From positions 1 to 51,739 of the forward strand of contig VXIS01000339.1 in the NCBI GenBank assembly GCA_008704415.1: a stretch of DNA of 51,739 nt, read 5' to 3'. The translations under genes and the position numbers were made by a program. Source of the DNA: Sphaerosporella brunnea (taxonomy: Eukaryota > Ascomycota > Pezizomycetes > Pezizales > Pyronemataceae). Below are positions 35,765 to 46,442 of this stretch, in pieces (position 1 is the stretch's first letter; each line of letters begins with the position of its first letter). The notes under the pieces were generated by a model. The model was not told where the DNA came from. It searched no databases and saw only the letters and a list, made by a program, of their open reading frames with translations.

Positions 35765-36911
35765 CTAAATGTGAGCGATCCACCAAACCCCTTGTCCTCC
35801 AACCTCCTCGCCGGGACACATATCGTTATCATGAAAGCCGATACACTTGAAGTCCCAGCCGTTATCGCCCCTTCTCTCCTCTTTTTCCCTCTCCTTTTCA
35901 TCCTCTGCACCTAAAGCGAAACCGCGCCGCAGGGACTGGAGCATACCTGAGTTTGACTTTGGGGAACCCTTGTGCCGACTGTGCAGCGAGTCAGCTCTGT
36001 AGCGGGTGGTTAGCTTGGCGCTGCTGGTGCCGACGGTTGGGGAAGATGCTGAGAGCAGAGGGTTGCTCTGGAGGGAGCCCATCGAGTTCCCCAGCCTAGA
36101 TGAGTCACTGATGCTTCTCTGGCGAGCGTAGTTGCTCGTGGGGGTCGACGGCTCCCATCTCGCCTGATGCGACGAGGTTGGCTGCGGGAGCTCCGGACGC
36201 ATGGAGGGCTGGCTCCGTGGAGACAACTCCATCTCCGGCTCTGCGTGCTCGTACCGGTCGCGGAGTGAGCCAGAGGCGGCACCTGCGGTTAGCCTACCCG
36301 CACCCGAGTTTAGGGATTCCATTGAGGACAGACGCATCGAGTGAAGAGAGGATGCACTGCTGCTGCTCGGGAAGGGGGATCCGATCGAGGGGGTGGACAG
36401 CTGTCGCCTCAACCCATGCGAGGAGCGTGACTGCAGCGACTCCATCGAGACGCGGCTCTCTTGAGGCTGCTCAGTCTGAAGCGAAGACTCCATCGACTCC
36501 ATCGAAACCTGGCGCATCAGCCCGCGAGGCAAGGACCCTAGCTGCGGCGACTCCGGCGTCACCTGGCCCTGCAAAGGCGACTCCAACTCGGGCGAAGCAG
36601 CGAGGAAAAACCGAGAGTCGGGAGCGTCCAGGTACGGTGCGAGATCCAGCGTATCGGGCGAAATCTCTACGGCAGTAAGAGGCGGTGATTCTAGTGAGGA
36701 CCCCGAGTCTGCGCGCGGCCGGGTCCTGAGTGCGCGCAGGTCGAGAATCGCATCTGTGGGACCCATGGTGGAAACCTGCTGTTCGGGGAAAGAAGCCTGG
36801 TCCTCTGGAGGTGCGCTTAGCGGATCGGGAAATTTATATATGGTGGCAGGGATAGGTACACGTACCTGCACTGGGACTGCGCTTTTTCTTTCTCTTCAGC
36901 GGAAACGGCAT
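35765..36911 (-). CDS. Ser-rich protein of unknown function
   Basis: Minus-strand exons 36911-36866 and 36804-35765 give 361 aa. The 61-nt intron (gtacgt...gctaag...cag) joins a basic N-terminus (MPFPLKRKKKRSPSA) to EDQASFPEQ. I recognise no domain. The protein is largely disordered-looking: Ser/Pro-rich, with a recurring SMES motif (VSMESMESS, VSMESLQS, SSMESLNS). Two Arg-rich patches and an acidic/charged stretch (EKEREKEERR) follow, with a compact end (GWDFKCIGFHDNDMCPG) that may be the only folded part. The start lies 199 nt from the oppositely oriented BTB gene, so the two may share a promoter. Confidence 0.65.
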
Positions 36912-37110
36912 AGTGAGTGGGTTGGGGGTCAGCAGGAAGGAGGGGGCATGTGAAGATGAGGAATGAAGCAAGTGCGGGCGGCAATAAGCGCCGTAGACGC
37001 CATTTGACCCCCAAAAATGTGACGCCCATTTGAACCTCTTGTGAGATGAATTCTCAACCAGAACTTGTAATTAACCTTCAATTCTGCGGGCTCGATTTCA
37101 ACACAGCACG
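36912..37110. promoter_or_regulatory. Shared divergent promoter region
   Basis: A 199-bp gap between the start of the Ser-rich gene (36911, minus) and the BTB gene (37111, plus). No clear TATA box is seen in either direction. Any control element here must serve both genes. Confidence 0.45.
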
Positions 37111-38267
37111 ATGCCCTCCCACACCGAAAACGACGAAGGTAATGAGTACATCAACGACATCAACGAGTACATCGACGACGGCCACAAAGCCGACAGCGAC
37201 GAAGACGACAGCGGCAAAGACGGCAGCGGCTTCAAGGTCATGAAACTCACGAAAATGGTTGCTGTCAACGCCATCGTGTTCTCGAGGTCTTCTGCGCCTT
37301 GCGACGTCGAGATCTCCATCGGAACGGACGTATACCACCTCCACCGCGTGATTCTCTGCGAATACTCGCTCTTCTTCGACAAAAGTCTATCGGAAACCTG
37401 GTGGAGAGAGAAGAACACTCACCACGGTCTCGACGGGATCAAATATCGCTACCATCTCGTACTCGATAAAGATGACCTAGTCTTGAGCATGGTGGAACCT
37501 GTACCAGCCGACCAGGTACGTCAAGCGATCCCCACCTTACGAACTTCAAATGAAGACCTCGAGGACTTACTAATTTTAAGCAGGTAGACGCCACTGAAAT
37601 GGTGCAAGTGCCCGAAAAGCTTCGCGCGGCGTACGCAGACCTCTTCAAGGTGTTCTACAAACAGGCATGCAGCATCGAATACCAGGGATTGGGGCCCATC
37701 CAAGACCTCGTCAACCTGGCCGACCAATACATGTGCCTGAAAAGTGTGGCCTTCGTCCTGGAGTCGATGGTCCTGAAATGGATGCTGTTCAGCGGCGCAG
37801 CAAACCTCCCTGACGATTCCCCGGAACTGCTTCTGCTCGCGAAGAAGATTCGGAGCAAAGAGCTCTTCAACGACGCGTTCGTGCACGTGGTGGGACTCGT
37901 CAATGAACGCCCGGACAGGATCAAAACGGTATCCCCGGAGCTCCAGCAAATGGTCTGCGACGTCCAAATGGATCTGGCAAAAAAGCAATCGGTTGTGGAT
38001 CGCTACCTCGCCTGGTGGCTTTTGGAAACTCCGGTGCCGGATGTCGCCTTGGCGCTCAAGGAGCACTGCCATCAGGGTGCGGGAACGTTGTACTCAAAGC
38101 TTTACCACCTTTTACGAAACTGCGCCATGTTTGACAAGGGCACTGAGGCTGGGAAATGTCTCGGCGAGCTTGTGGAAAAAACTTTACTCTGGGACCTAGC
38201 TGAGTACCCGCACCTGACTTGTGCTAGGTGTCCTGACTATCCTTGGAGTTCTGAGGGGGAATGGTAA
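37111..38267 (+). CDS. BTB/POZ domain protein
   Basis: Exons 37111-37515 and 37584-38267 give 362 aa. The 68-nt intron (gtacgt...ttactaat...agcag) is in phase 0. BTB domains mediate dimerisation and often recruit targets to Cullin-3 ligases. The fungal group of this size has no assigned substrate. Seen here: an acidic, low-complexity N-terminus (about 1-50), then the BTB core SAPCDVEISIGTDVYHLHR followed by LCEYSLFFDKSL (about 70-100). After the intron comes an all-helical part with VNLADQYMCLKSV, matching the BTB-downstream helices. A Cys pair (CARCPDYPW) sits near the C-terminus. It is head to head with the Ser-rich gene. Confidence 0.8.
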
Positions 38268-39914
38268 AACTGGGCTGAGGATGGCTTTTTCGTGGAGCCG
38301 GAATTGATGAAACGTCCCTCCGTTTGACTAATTTTAGCGGCAGTAATGAAGTGCGCCGACCGGGGAGTCTCAGTGCACCAAACAAGAATTCATTCAGCGT
38401 TATATTTTTTCCCCCAATACTTTCATCTGTACCTCAACCATGTACTCGCGCAATCGCTTGCAAGCGCAGTTGATAGAACAGACGCCATCAAATCCATAAA
38501 CGGTTGCTAGAAATCAAGAGCCTACACAGTACACGCCTCTTTTGTCCGGCAAAATCATAGATATGTCCGTCGAACATATGGAAAAAAGAAAAAGAGTGAA
38601 CCCTCCCAATAAATGCAGAGCACCGAAACGCCTAGTTCCACCTCAAAACTGATCTCGTAAACCAGCCGCCCTTGGGGTGCAAACAAAACAACGTTTCTAC
38701 CGCCGCCAGAAACGTCCAGCCAAAAACCAGCATTCGCCGCATGACGTATAAAAATTAGAAAACCTCGCCATGGCTGAATACGGCCCTGAAGCATACAGTA
38801 CACGGCAAAAAAAAAACACGTATGTATACTAGTACAAGAAGAAAGGTTGGCAGCTCTTGGCGCGGGTGATTTCGTGTGTTCGCCCATGAATCAGGTACTA
38901 CCAAAACCTGCCGTAAGAGCAGAACAAGCAGCTACGGTCATAGAACACTGAACACACGGCTTATCCGTAAGTCTGAAGCCGTAGGAGCCAATTTTTCGCC
39001 CAAAACGGAGCCGACGTCAAAATCGGAATTAGACACATCTACCGGTGATGACAGCAACAGCTTGGCAGGTTTGGTGACATCCTGTTTTAGCACCTCCGTT
39101 GCCTTTTCAGTACTCCACGATTTTTACCCTTTTACGACTCTCGCATCTTCATGCAAGTGGGTGGCGCAGTCGCATCACTTACGATATCTCAGACTCTCAG
39201 CCCAGGAACTTCTCTGCTTACTGAGGAGGCCAGAATGGGATTTCACCATTTATGGACTCACCGCTAATTAAGGATGTAGGAGAAAGGCGTGCTGAACCTT
39301 TAACGGATGTCGGGCCATTATAGGCTTTGATCCCAAATGAGAAAGATGAGTTGTTGCACCCGGAAAGGGGTGGTTGCTTCTTCAAAAGTATCCACTGATA
39401 ACCAATAGTCCAATTCGAACCGCATCTTCTTTGAGCCAATATTTACATTTTGGCGTTTACCCATTTTGATATTCACTCCGTTATCTCTTTTTGATGTTCA
39501 CCCGCTTTGATATCTGTTCACCCCATCTACTCGACTACAAGACTCGACGCTATCTGAGAAACTAAGGGCTTCCCGAGATCTCGCTTACAAGCGAGAATGT
39601 ACACTGATGCCCCCCCCCTCACGAGTCACCCCGTCACCCCGTCACCCCGTCACCCGTCACCTGCCCCCCTTCTCCCTCCCCTGAGTCCCCTCCCCCCACA
39701 CACGTGCCCCCTCCACACGTGAAAGTCACGTGCAATCCGTCCAGACTCCAGACAAAACCTGAAGTAAACTTCAGGGAAAACGTATTGTGACATTCTGTTC
39801 CAACCACAACCACCGGTTGGATCTTGCTCTTCACTATCCGACCACCACTCCCAACTTGTATCTTGCTTTCCTCTCGCTTCTTTTTCAGTCATCTTTATTA
39901 TTTCACTGTCCACT
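38268..39914. other. Gene-free stretch with tandem repeat
   Basis: No credible gene. A tcaccccg-type tandem repeat lies at 39626-39660, followed by C-rich DNA and two cacgtg motifs (39701-39731). The open frame at 38555-38887 on the minus strand is not supported by any family feature. Confidence 0.45.
39626..39660. repeat. 8-bp tandem repeat (tcaccccg)
   Basis: About four copies of tcaccccg, the last one shortened by a base. Confidence 0.85.
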
Positions 39915-40118
39915 ATGGCTTCAGTCAGGGGTAAATGGGTCCGTCCAGTCGACCAAGGCGTCCGTATAAGCACAATCCGCTTTCCTAAGCCAGGCGAACT
40001 CGTCTGGCTTCATCGAAACAGCGAGGACACCGCCAACGGTTTATCAAGCACAACAATGTCGCTGGCCGCCAAATCTGCGATGGAAGCTATCGGTACCGGA
40101 GGCTGCTGGAGGAGGTGA
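39915..40118 (+). CDS. Short hypothetical ORF, doubtful
   Basis: A 67-aa frame beginning MASVRGKWVRPVDQGVRIS. The first 40 residues (RISTIRFPKPGELVWLHR) look protein-like, and a pyrimidine-rich leader precedes the ATG. The end (GTGGCWRR) lies among Gly/Arg codons and may not be real. A possible opposing frame (40284-40087, minus) overlaps it. I do not recognise either. It could be the 5' exon of a gene interrupted by the hAT-like terminus that follows at 40291. Confidence 0.25.
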   Translation: MASVRGKWVRPVDQGVRISTIRFPKPGELVWLHRNSEDTANGLSSTTMSLAAKSAMEAIGTGGCWRR

Positions 40119-40290
40119 TGCTCGATATGCACTCAGAAAACATGCCATAATAACCCGCCAGGCTGGCCCGAAAGGCGTCAATGGAGGAGAAGTCCATTCC
40201 TGGACCTGGACGGCCGGTTTCCTGTTCGCTGCCTGGAGTTGTGGGTGCTTGGGACTCCGGGGGCATCATGGAAGTTAAGACCACAACCTT

Positions 40291-40352
40291 TTCGCGAACC
40301 CCCGGGTTCGAACCGAGCGCGGCTCGAGCCGGTTCGGCTCATGGACATCACT
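40291..40352. mobile_element. Solitary hAT-like terminus
   Basis: The segment contains ggctcgagccggttcggct and ends atggacatcacta. This is the same GC-rich subterminal style and end (tccatcacta) as the complete hAT element at 41472-42610. No matching opposite end is visible within several kb, so it is a truncated copy. Confidence 0.5.
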
Positions 40353-41180
40353 AGGAGTTACGCCGTTAGGCTTGCTCTTTGATCTATATTAACAACTTAA
40401 TGGTGAGAATCTGGGGGATCATCCAACGCCTCTTGGTGGGAATGATCCAAGCCTCTATAGAAGCACCACCGAGGCTGGAGAGTGGAGATACTTTGAGTGG
40501 AATTTGACGAAGGGTGTGATAGTGGAGGGACGGAATACGGCGGAATTTGTGACGCCCGCTTCGATGGTTAAGAGGTGGAAGGGCGTGATGTGGGATGCGA
40601 TTATGCTGGAGGTGGCTTAGAGAGTGGTGTGCGACCGATGGGGGTCTCAACTTTGCGGAATTTTTCTCCCTGTGTTTACGGGACCCCTCGGGGCTATCCG
40701 TCCCACTATCCGTCCAAGACTTTTTACCGCGTAGGCGCGCGCTTTGCGCTTGTCGTGCTGTCACGGTTCACCATTTAGTACTAAAATATTTACCGAAGGT
40801 CCTCGAGACCGAGCCTGACGGAGCGTCGCTTTTACTACAGTCTTTTTTCCTCACTTTGCGCACTCCCTCACTTTGCGCAAGGGCTTAGGGTTTGCAGCAT
40901 TCTCGGAGAAGCTCGCACACCACCAAGTTCAAAATCCGCGGATAGCACTGCTGGGCATTGCCTACCATTGGCCAGATCGATTGGACGGATAGTGCGACGG
41001 ATAGCCCCGAGGGGTCCCGGATTGGTGATAGCTCATGATTGTAGCCAGAATCACTTTGTTTGAAGGGAAAATCACATGGAGCTGTCTTTTTCATGATATC
41101 CCTTTTATTTTATGACCCATTTTTAAAAACGCCAGAAACGAACCCCAAAGAAAAACCACCCCCCGGAGCTTCGGTGCTTT
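40353..41180. other. Region with a MITE-like inverted repeat
   Basis: Holds the inverted repeat 40679-41019 (separate entry) and a direct repeat of cctcactttgcgca (40849-40880). No gene is recognised. The frame at 40384-40764 (minus) and its opposite-strand partners show no family. Confidence 0.4.
40679..41019. mobile_element. MITE-like element with 39-bp inverted ends
   Basis: Left end 40679-40717 (cgggacccctcggggctatc...) is repeated in inverted form at 40981-41019 with one mismatch. The enclosed 263 bp is non-coding. I could not identify a convincing target duplication, so the superfamily is open. Confidence 0.55.
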
Positions 41181-42648
41181 TTACTTCTGTAGTAACCAGA
41201 GTTAGCTTCTATGAATCACTGTAATCAACTTAAGCTACGTACTTCTCCGTTGAAATTGATGAGACCAGCAGCCGGGTCGGCCGACTGGATGAAGATGGTC
41301 TCCCCCTGGACGGGAGAGGACTTGATGGTGGCGCGCATACGAGCCATGGTGTTCCGAGCTGTATTTTATTAGCAAAAAGGTAAAAAGACGCTTGAAAGCT
41401 AACCTACCGAACCGGCGGACGTGTTGCGTGTAGTTGCAGTTAGAGCAACTGCGGAGGTGGTCCGCAACGATTAGTGATGGACACGAGCCGGCTCGAATCA
41501 ATCCTCCAAGGCCAGTTCGAGCTGGCTCGGCTCGTGGAGGTGTCAGCTCGGGCTCGCGGCCGAGCCTTAGGTGTCGGCTCGAGCCAGCTCGAGCTGTTCT
41601 GCTTTGCCACATAATTGTAATAGTATTCAACATATCTAGGAATATAAGCTGACTACACTTCCTCAGCGTCCGCATCATTCTCACTATCCAGTAGTGATTC
41701 CTGATGGGTATCGGAAACTGGAAACTCATCGCCACTGTCAATCTCTCCCGCTTCCTCCTTGCTTAACCTTTCACGTTCCCACTGCTCCACATCATCCTGC
41801 CCCAACCAGCTTTTAAGCAACAAGAAAGGGCTACTTGAGGTTTCCAGGAGCCTGTTTCGCTTCTTGGTGGTGAGATCTCCAGCTCGAGACAAAAGACTTT
41901 CAGCTGGGACACTTGTGGCTGGTATAGAGAGATAGCCGCGAGCCATTCTGGAGAGCGTTGGAAAGCGATGACTATTTGCTTTCCACCAATCCTCAGGGGT
42001 GACCTCGTGCTTTTCTATCGGCTCCATGATGTACTGGGTAAATTCTGGCAGCGTCTCTACAACGCTGGCAACTGGGAAAGAACAAAAAAAGTCCAAATAG
42101 CCATCTAGAAGGTTTTCCACAGTGTGAGAAGAAGCTGTTAAGCTGTCCTGAGTTGAAGATGTAGGGAGAAAAGAATTAAGGTAGTCTGATTCCCATACTG
42201 ATTGGCACTGCCACCGCGCGTTATAGATCCATCCTGACTGCCAACCCATCTGTGTAAATCCGTGGCACTTGCTCCGGTGATCAAGAACCAGAGCAATACG
42301 CGCATTGAGTGGGTATACCCCAGTTTTTCAAATAAGCAGCAAGCTCATCCAGGGGCAGTGCATCAGACGATTTGTCCGCCATAGCTGCACAAAGTTGGGA
42401 GTCATGTTTTCATTGTATAACACTCGCCCCGCCCCATCAGAACCCCCAAGCACCAATCATGGTGAAAACTCGACTGGCTCGAGCCGGCTCGAGCCGATCC
42501 TCCATCCTCAGCTCGAGCCAGCTCGGCTCGTAGAGGACGAAGGATCGGCTCGGCTCGGCTCGGCAGCTCGAGCTTCTGGCTCGAGCTGGCTCGGCTCGTG
42601 TCCATCACTAGCAACGATTGTCTCACACTTTGGACATTTCCAGCCCAT
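41181..42648 (-). pseudogene. Small zinc-ribbon gene split by a hAT insertion
   Basis: Minus-strand gene starting at 42648. Exon 1 is 42648-42619 plus 41471-41408 once the transposon and one TSD copy are removed. Exon 2 is 41358-41243 and exon 3 is 41186-41181. Intron 1 (49 nt, gtaggt...gctaat...acag) and intron 2 (56 nt, gtacgt...gctaac...acag) are both canonical. The empty-site product would be 71 aa: an N-terminal CPKC...CSNC zinc ribbon (residues 5-22), a basic stretch, then SSPVQGETIFIQSADP. I know no function for it. The insertion falls in codons 11-13, between the two Cys pairs, so the present allele cannot make the protein. It could be ancestral or specific to this strain. Confidence 0.7.
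41472..42610 (-). mobile_element. hAT element with perfect 8-bp TSD, internally deleted
   Basis: The 1139-bp element starts tagtgatggacacgagccg and ends cggctcgtgtccatcacta. It has very GC-rich, ggctcgagc-repeated subterminal DNA. Exact duplications gcaacgat flank it at 41464-41471 and 42611-42618. The minus strand keeps both ends of a transposase: an N-terminal start near 42382 (MADKSSDALPLDELAAYLKN) and, after a broken junction near 42290-42330, the C-terminal dimerisation domain (WWKANSHRFPTLSRMARGYL, SVPAESLLSRAGDL, stop at 41653). The middle of the normal protein is missing, so it is non-autonomous. The perfect TSD suggests recent insertion. Confidence 0.88.
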
Positions 42649-44315
42649 CTTGATGTTGCTTGAGGATCCGGTAAGACTGTTTGGGGAAAGGTTTTTGGTA
42701 GGGGGTCGATTTGACTGTTTGGTGGTTGGATGAGGAGAAAAGGGAAGGAGAGAGAGGGGGCTATATAGGGGTTCTGGATCCAGGGAGGGTCACTCGAAAC
42801 AAAGATACTTTGAAACTGGAATACTACGAGTTGGGAACCATGTTCTAGTTGAGTGGAGTAGTGAATAAGTTTGTTTCGGGAGCGCTCACAGTCACTCAAC
42901 TCGGCTGACAATGATCCCATTAACTGCAGTCGACTGACGTTGACTGGCAGTTTTGGTTGATGGCCGTTGACTGCACTCCGTCCCGTCCACTTCGTCTGAA
43001 AGATGACCCGGTCCATTGCTCGATGAGGACGGGAAGGCAAGATGTAGTCCCGTCCGGTCCCGAAGGAGGACGGGCTGGGAGTGGGAACAAAGTCTCGGCG
43101 GAGGTCTTGCATCGCTTGAAAGAACTGTAGAGCATAGCGCTCACCATCCCTATTCCACACTAACTTATCACCTCCCTCCTTCAATCACCCCCCATCACTC
43201 GCCCCTCCTAGCACCTCCCATCACTCGTGCACACTCTCCCCTTCGTCCTGTGTTGGAACTGGGCTTCGCTCGCCGTTCCCGGGCCTCGATCTGTACCCCT
43301 CAGATATGTTATACAGCTAAAAGAAACACTGGTAAGTAGCTTCCATGTTCTCGGCGTACAAACGGACTCAATAACGTACTACTGGAGGTTCTGAAGCCCA
43401 AGCGAACTGATAGCGGTGCCATTTTGCAATGTGCCGAGTGCTTCGCACAAGCAGGTGAACAGAATGAAAAGTGCGAGAAAAGCCTGTGCCGTTGTTTGGT
43501 GCTATCTAGGGAGTTAGTAGTAGGAACGGTGAGGGACAGCAAAAGTACACGCTCCCGAGGTTTCGAGATCGAAAAGAACAAGCAAAAGCAACGTTGATGA
43601 TGGATCGACTATCGAGCAAAGAACAGAACAGAAGCGAGAACCAGACTACAGGTGAAACAACACTGTAGTTGAGCCCTATCGCCCTTTGTCGAGGATCTCA
43701 TGATCAGGCAGGGAAGGATGACTAAGACTTGGATTTATTGGCACTGGAAACCTTTTCTCTCGCTCTAAAACCACCATCACCCACGATTGTTCAAACTGCA
43801 TCTTAATTTTGCTTGAACTTCGTCCCTCCCTAGCAATACCTACTGTTGCAGTACGCTTGGCGCACGGATTAGGTTTGCCTTAGAGCTCGAGGGTTCAGAG
43901 AGGCTTACGGAAGCGTCACATGCGACGGGAGAGGAGCCTTATCAGGCTCAGAGACTTAGATAGAAAACGAACACACTAAATTTACACTTTCGCAACAATT
44001 TCAGTTCTTTGCCTTTTCTTTCGTTCGAGCACGATCTCACGATCGTACTCTTGCACCCCTCCTACACTTCATACTTCTTCTACTCTGGCCTTCTCTTTGA
44101 ACGTGCTCCTCAACCAAGATACTTTCTGTCAGCGTCAACCACTCTGCTATCAGTACCGCCGCCACTGGCAAGGACCGTTGTTGCCCGCCTCTAGTTAAGC
44201 CATCTTTCCCTGCTGACATCTCGAGAAACGGTTCATCGCCCCAGTTCATTTTCACTCTCAAAATCCGAAAGCCACATCGCCCCGCTCAGGTCCGACTCTT
44301 AATAGCAAACATACT
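42649..44315. other. Divergent intergenic region without recognised gene
   Basis: Lies between the zinc-ribbon gene (minus, from 42648) and the protease-like gene (plus, from 44316). A ctatatag element at 42761 is a possible TATA box for the minus-strand gene. A cccatcactcgcccctcc-type direct repeat occurs near 43189-43230. No coding family is seen. Confidence 0.4.
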
Positions 44316-45353
44316 ATGTCTCATCAAGTCCTCGTTGTGTTTGCAGGAGGGTACCTGGACGGCTCATTGGCGTGCTCTATGGTGGGGTTGGCGAAACATT
44401 TCCGTCAAGACGTCAATGCCAGAGCCTCTGCTTGGAGTACCCTGGACCTCGGGTGCTTTCTTCTGAACGGAGAACAGATGATATTGGGTCGAAAAGAAGG
44501 CTATGGCGGACGGCAAGCAGTCTTGACAGAGTTTGTGCACAATCACCGAGAGAGGCAATACACCATTGTTCCAGAGGACCGTATGAGGGATTCTATCCTA
44601 CAATGGGTAACAGACCAGGTTGGATCGTTCCCGCCACCTGCTACTGTTACAATTGCGTTCAATTGCCACGGATTAGAGAACCATGGGGCAGATCCCGACA
44701 ATGTCCCACACGGCACCCTTGTTCTGGGCTGGAGTGTGCATAGAACCTTTCTCCCCCCTAGCGACCTGCTCGATGCATTGAACGCGTTTTCACCAGCGAC
44801 ACAGGTGAACCTGATTCTCATGTCATGCTTCTCCGGAGAGTGGATTAAGCAGTCATTAGCCACTTCAACACACCAGAAACTCTTCATACATGCGAGCGCA
44901 CAGGCCAATCAGTCTGCCTACCCTCTCCGGTCGGTTTCAAATAAGTACAGATGCTCTCTGTTTGCTTCATCCGTTGTTGAAGCCATCCAGCAAGGTCCAA
45001 GTCAAAACGTGGCCATCAACGATCATCGTGTTACAGCTGCTATGGAAGCAGCGTTTCAGCATCCTACCCACCCCTCTCATCCCCACGACCCGTCGCTTCA
45101 CGTCAATCCTGTGGACACTTGGCAGAGAACCATCGGGTCTATACTTGGACTTCCCTCGCTTCACCAATACGGACTCCGAGCGCTATATGAATCCCTGATG
45201 GCATGGATTGCTCCACAAAAATCATCGTTTCCGTATGGGGCCAGCGCCAACGAGATTCACGAAATTGTTCGCAATCCCACAAACTTCCGTTTCTCTGAAG
45301 CACCAGTATTCTCCCTCATGGAAAAGTATTCGAAGGGAACTATGGTGCCTTAA
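44316..45353 (+). CDS. Caspase-like (clan CD) protease-like protein, 5' part of an interrupted gene
   Basis: An uninterrupted 345-aa frame. Two hydrophobic strands end in the expected catalytic positions of clan CD cysteine peptidases (caspase, metacaspase, legumain). His118 lies in VTIAFNCHG and Cys171 in VNLILMSCFSG, with a small residue after the His and Ser two after the Cys. Downstream ASAQANQSAYP and NKYRCSLFASSVVEAI fit the next strand and helix of the fold. Family assignment is inference from the motif; the exact subfamily is unknown and activity unproven. The stop (taa, 45351-45353) lies inside the left end of a transposon that begins at 45343, so the last three codons are transposon-derived. 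Removing that element continues the frame into 46438. Confidence 0.65.
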   Translation: MSHQVLVVFAGGYLDGSLACSMVGLAKHFRQDVNARASAWSTLDLGCFLLNGEQMILGRKEGYGGRQAVLTEFVHNHRERQYTIVPEDRMRDSILQWVTDQVGSFPPPATVTIAFNCHGLENHGADPDNVPHGTLVLGWSVHRTFLPPSDLLDALNAFSPATQVNLILMSCFSGEWIKQSLATSTHQKLFIHASAQANQSAYPLRSVSNKYRCSLFASSVVEAIQQGPSQNVAINDHRVTAAMEAAFQHPTHPSHPHDPSLHVNPVDTWQRTIGSILGLPSLHQYGLRALYESLMAWIAPQKSSFPYGASANEIHEIVRNPTNFRFSEAPVFSLMEKYSKGTMVP

Positions 45354-46435
45354 ACAGTGACCAAGCAGGGTTTTGAAACACCGGTTACCCGGCTGCAATC
45401 GAGCGAGTGATTGTCAATGCGCACCCGCCTCGCCATATAGGCACGCCTCAATACACTGGGAACACTACTCCTCCCTGAAAAACCTGAAGTCGCGTTCTAG
45501 AAATGGCAAGACCCCACACACAAACCGCATCCAGAATCACCATATGGAGAAGAAGAAAGCGCGCTGAGGCGCAAGCTGCTGCTGCTGAATATGCGCAAGC
45601 TGCTCCTGAGGCGACGGCCGATAAAGAACCTGAAGCAACCAGCGAGACAACATTCCAAAGGATGAAAAGAAGGCGGGCAGAGCTGGCAGTGGAAATTGAG
45701 CAAGCACGGGCAGCCTGGCCTAGGACAAAACGGAGCCCAAATAGCGCAGAAGTTACCGAAATACTGCTTACCGACGCAATTGCGGATATTAAAAAGGTGT
45801 TGCGACAGGACAAACGTTACCTGAGGAGGGGAGGGCAGGATTTCAGACAACAAAAAACGAAGCTTGAAGAGGAGATCCGAAAGCGCGGCCACATTTGCAT
45901 TTTCCTACCCAAATTTCACCCTGAAATTAGTCCCATTGAGTACTACTGGGGGACGACAAAGGTGGTCACAAGGAAGAACTGTGAGTGCGCTTCGCGAAAC
46001 AGTCCCTCAGGGTTTGAAGGCGGCGCCGCCTCAGCAAATACTACGCTACTTTGAAAACGTTGAGCATATTCTGGACGCCTACTCTGCTGGAGATGTTTAT
46101 GGAACCCAGGAATTTGCCGAGAAGGTGTACAAAAGTCACCGCAAAGTCACAAAAGCACCTTAAATACCAGCATTCGGGGTTGGCTCCGGCCGTTGATTGT
46201 AGCGCGCACCACTCATCATGGAATATCACTCGCTCGATCACAGCCGGGGTAACCGGTGTTTCAAACCCCCCTCCAGGTTTCCTTTGTCCGTCATGGGCCT
46301 TTGGCCTCACTCCGATTCGCAAGATAGGAGGCACTTGGGCTAATGTCCTTGTGTACGATGTATGATTTAAACAAACAAACAAACAAACCCCCCCCCCCCC
46401 CCCTGCTTGGTCACTGTTTAAGGCTTCCGGCACCA
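45343..46435 (+). mobile_element. Tc1/mariner-type (IS630-like) element with TA TSD, degenerate
   Basis: Flanked by TA (45341-45342 and 46436-46437). The ends are tggtgcc...ggcacca, followed on both sides by ttaaacagtgaccaagcag and by a second shared block gaaacaccggttaccc. The right end has a 7-bp extra segment and about 135 bp of additional DNA, including a poly-C run (46388-46403), between the two blocks. Inside, 45503-46163 encodes in two frames the last part of a DDE transposase: Lys/Glu-rich helices, then CIFLPKFHPEISPIEYYWG with the catalytic Glu of SPIE. After a frameshift near 45960 comes DAYSAGDVYGTQEFAEKVYK. The N-terminal catalytic residues are absent, so it is non-autonomous. Confidence 0.75.
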
Positions 46436-46442
46436 TATCAAT

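Noticed and set aside
40291..40330. B-box-like gggttcgaacc suggesting a tRNA
   Set aside because: No A box or cloverleaf. The segment is part of a hAT-like terminus.
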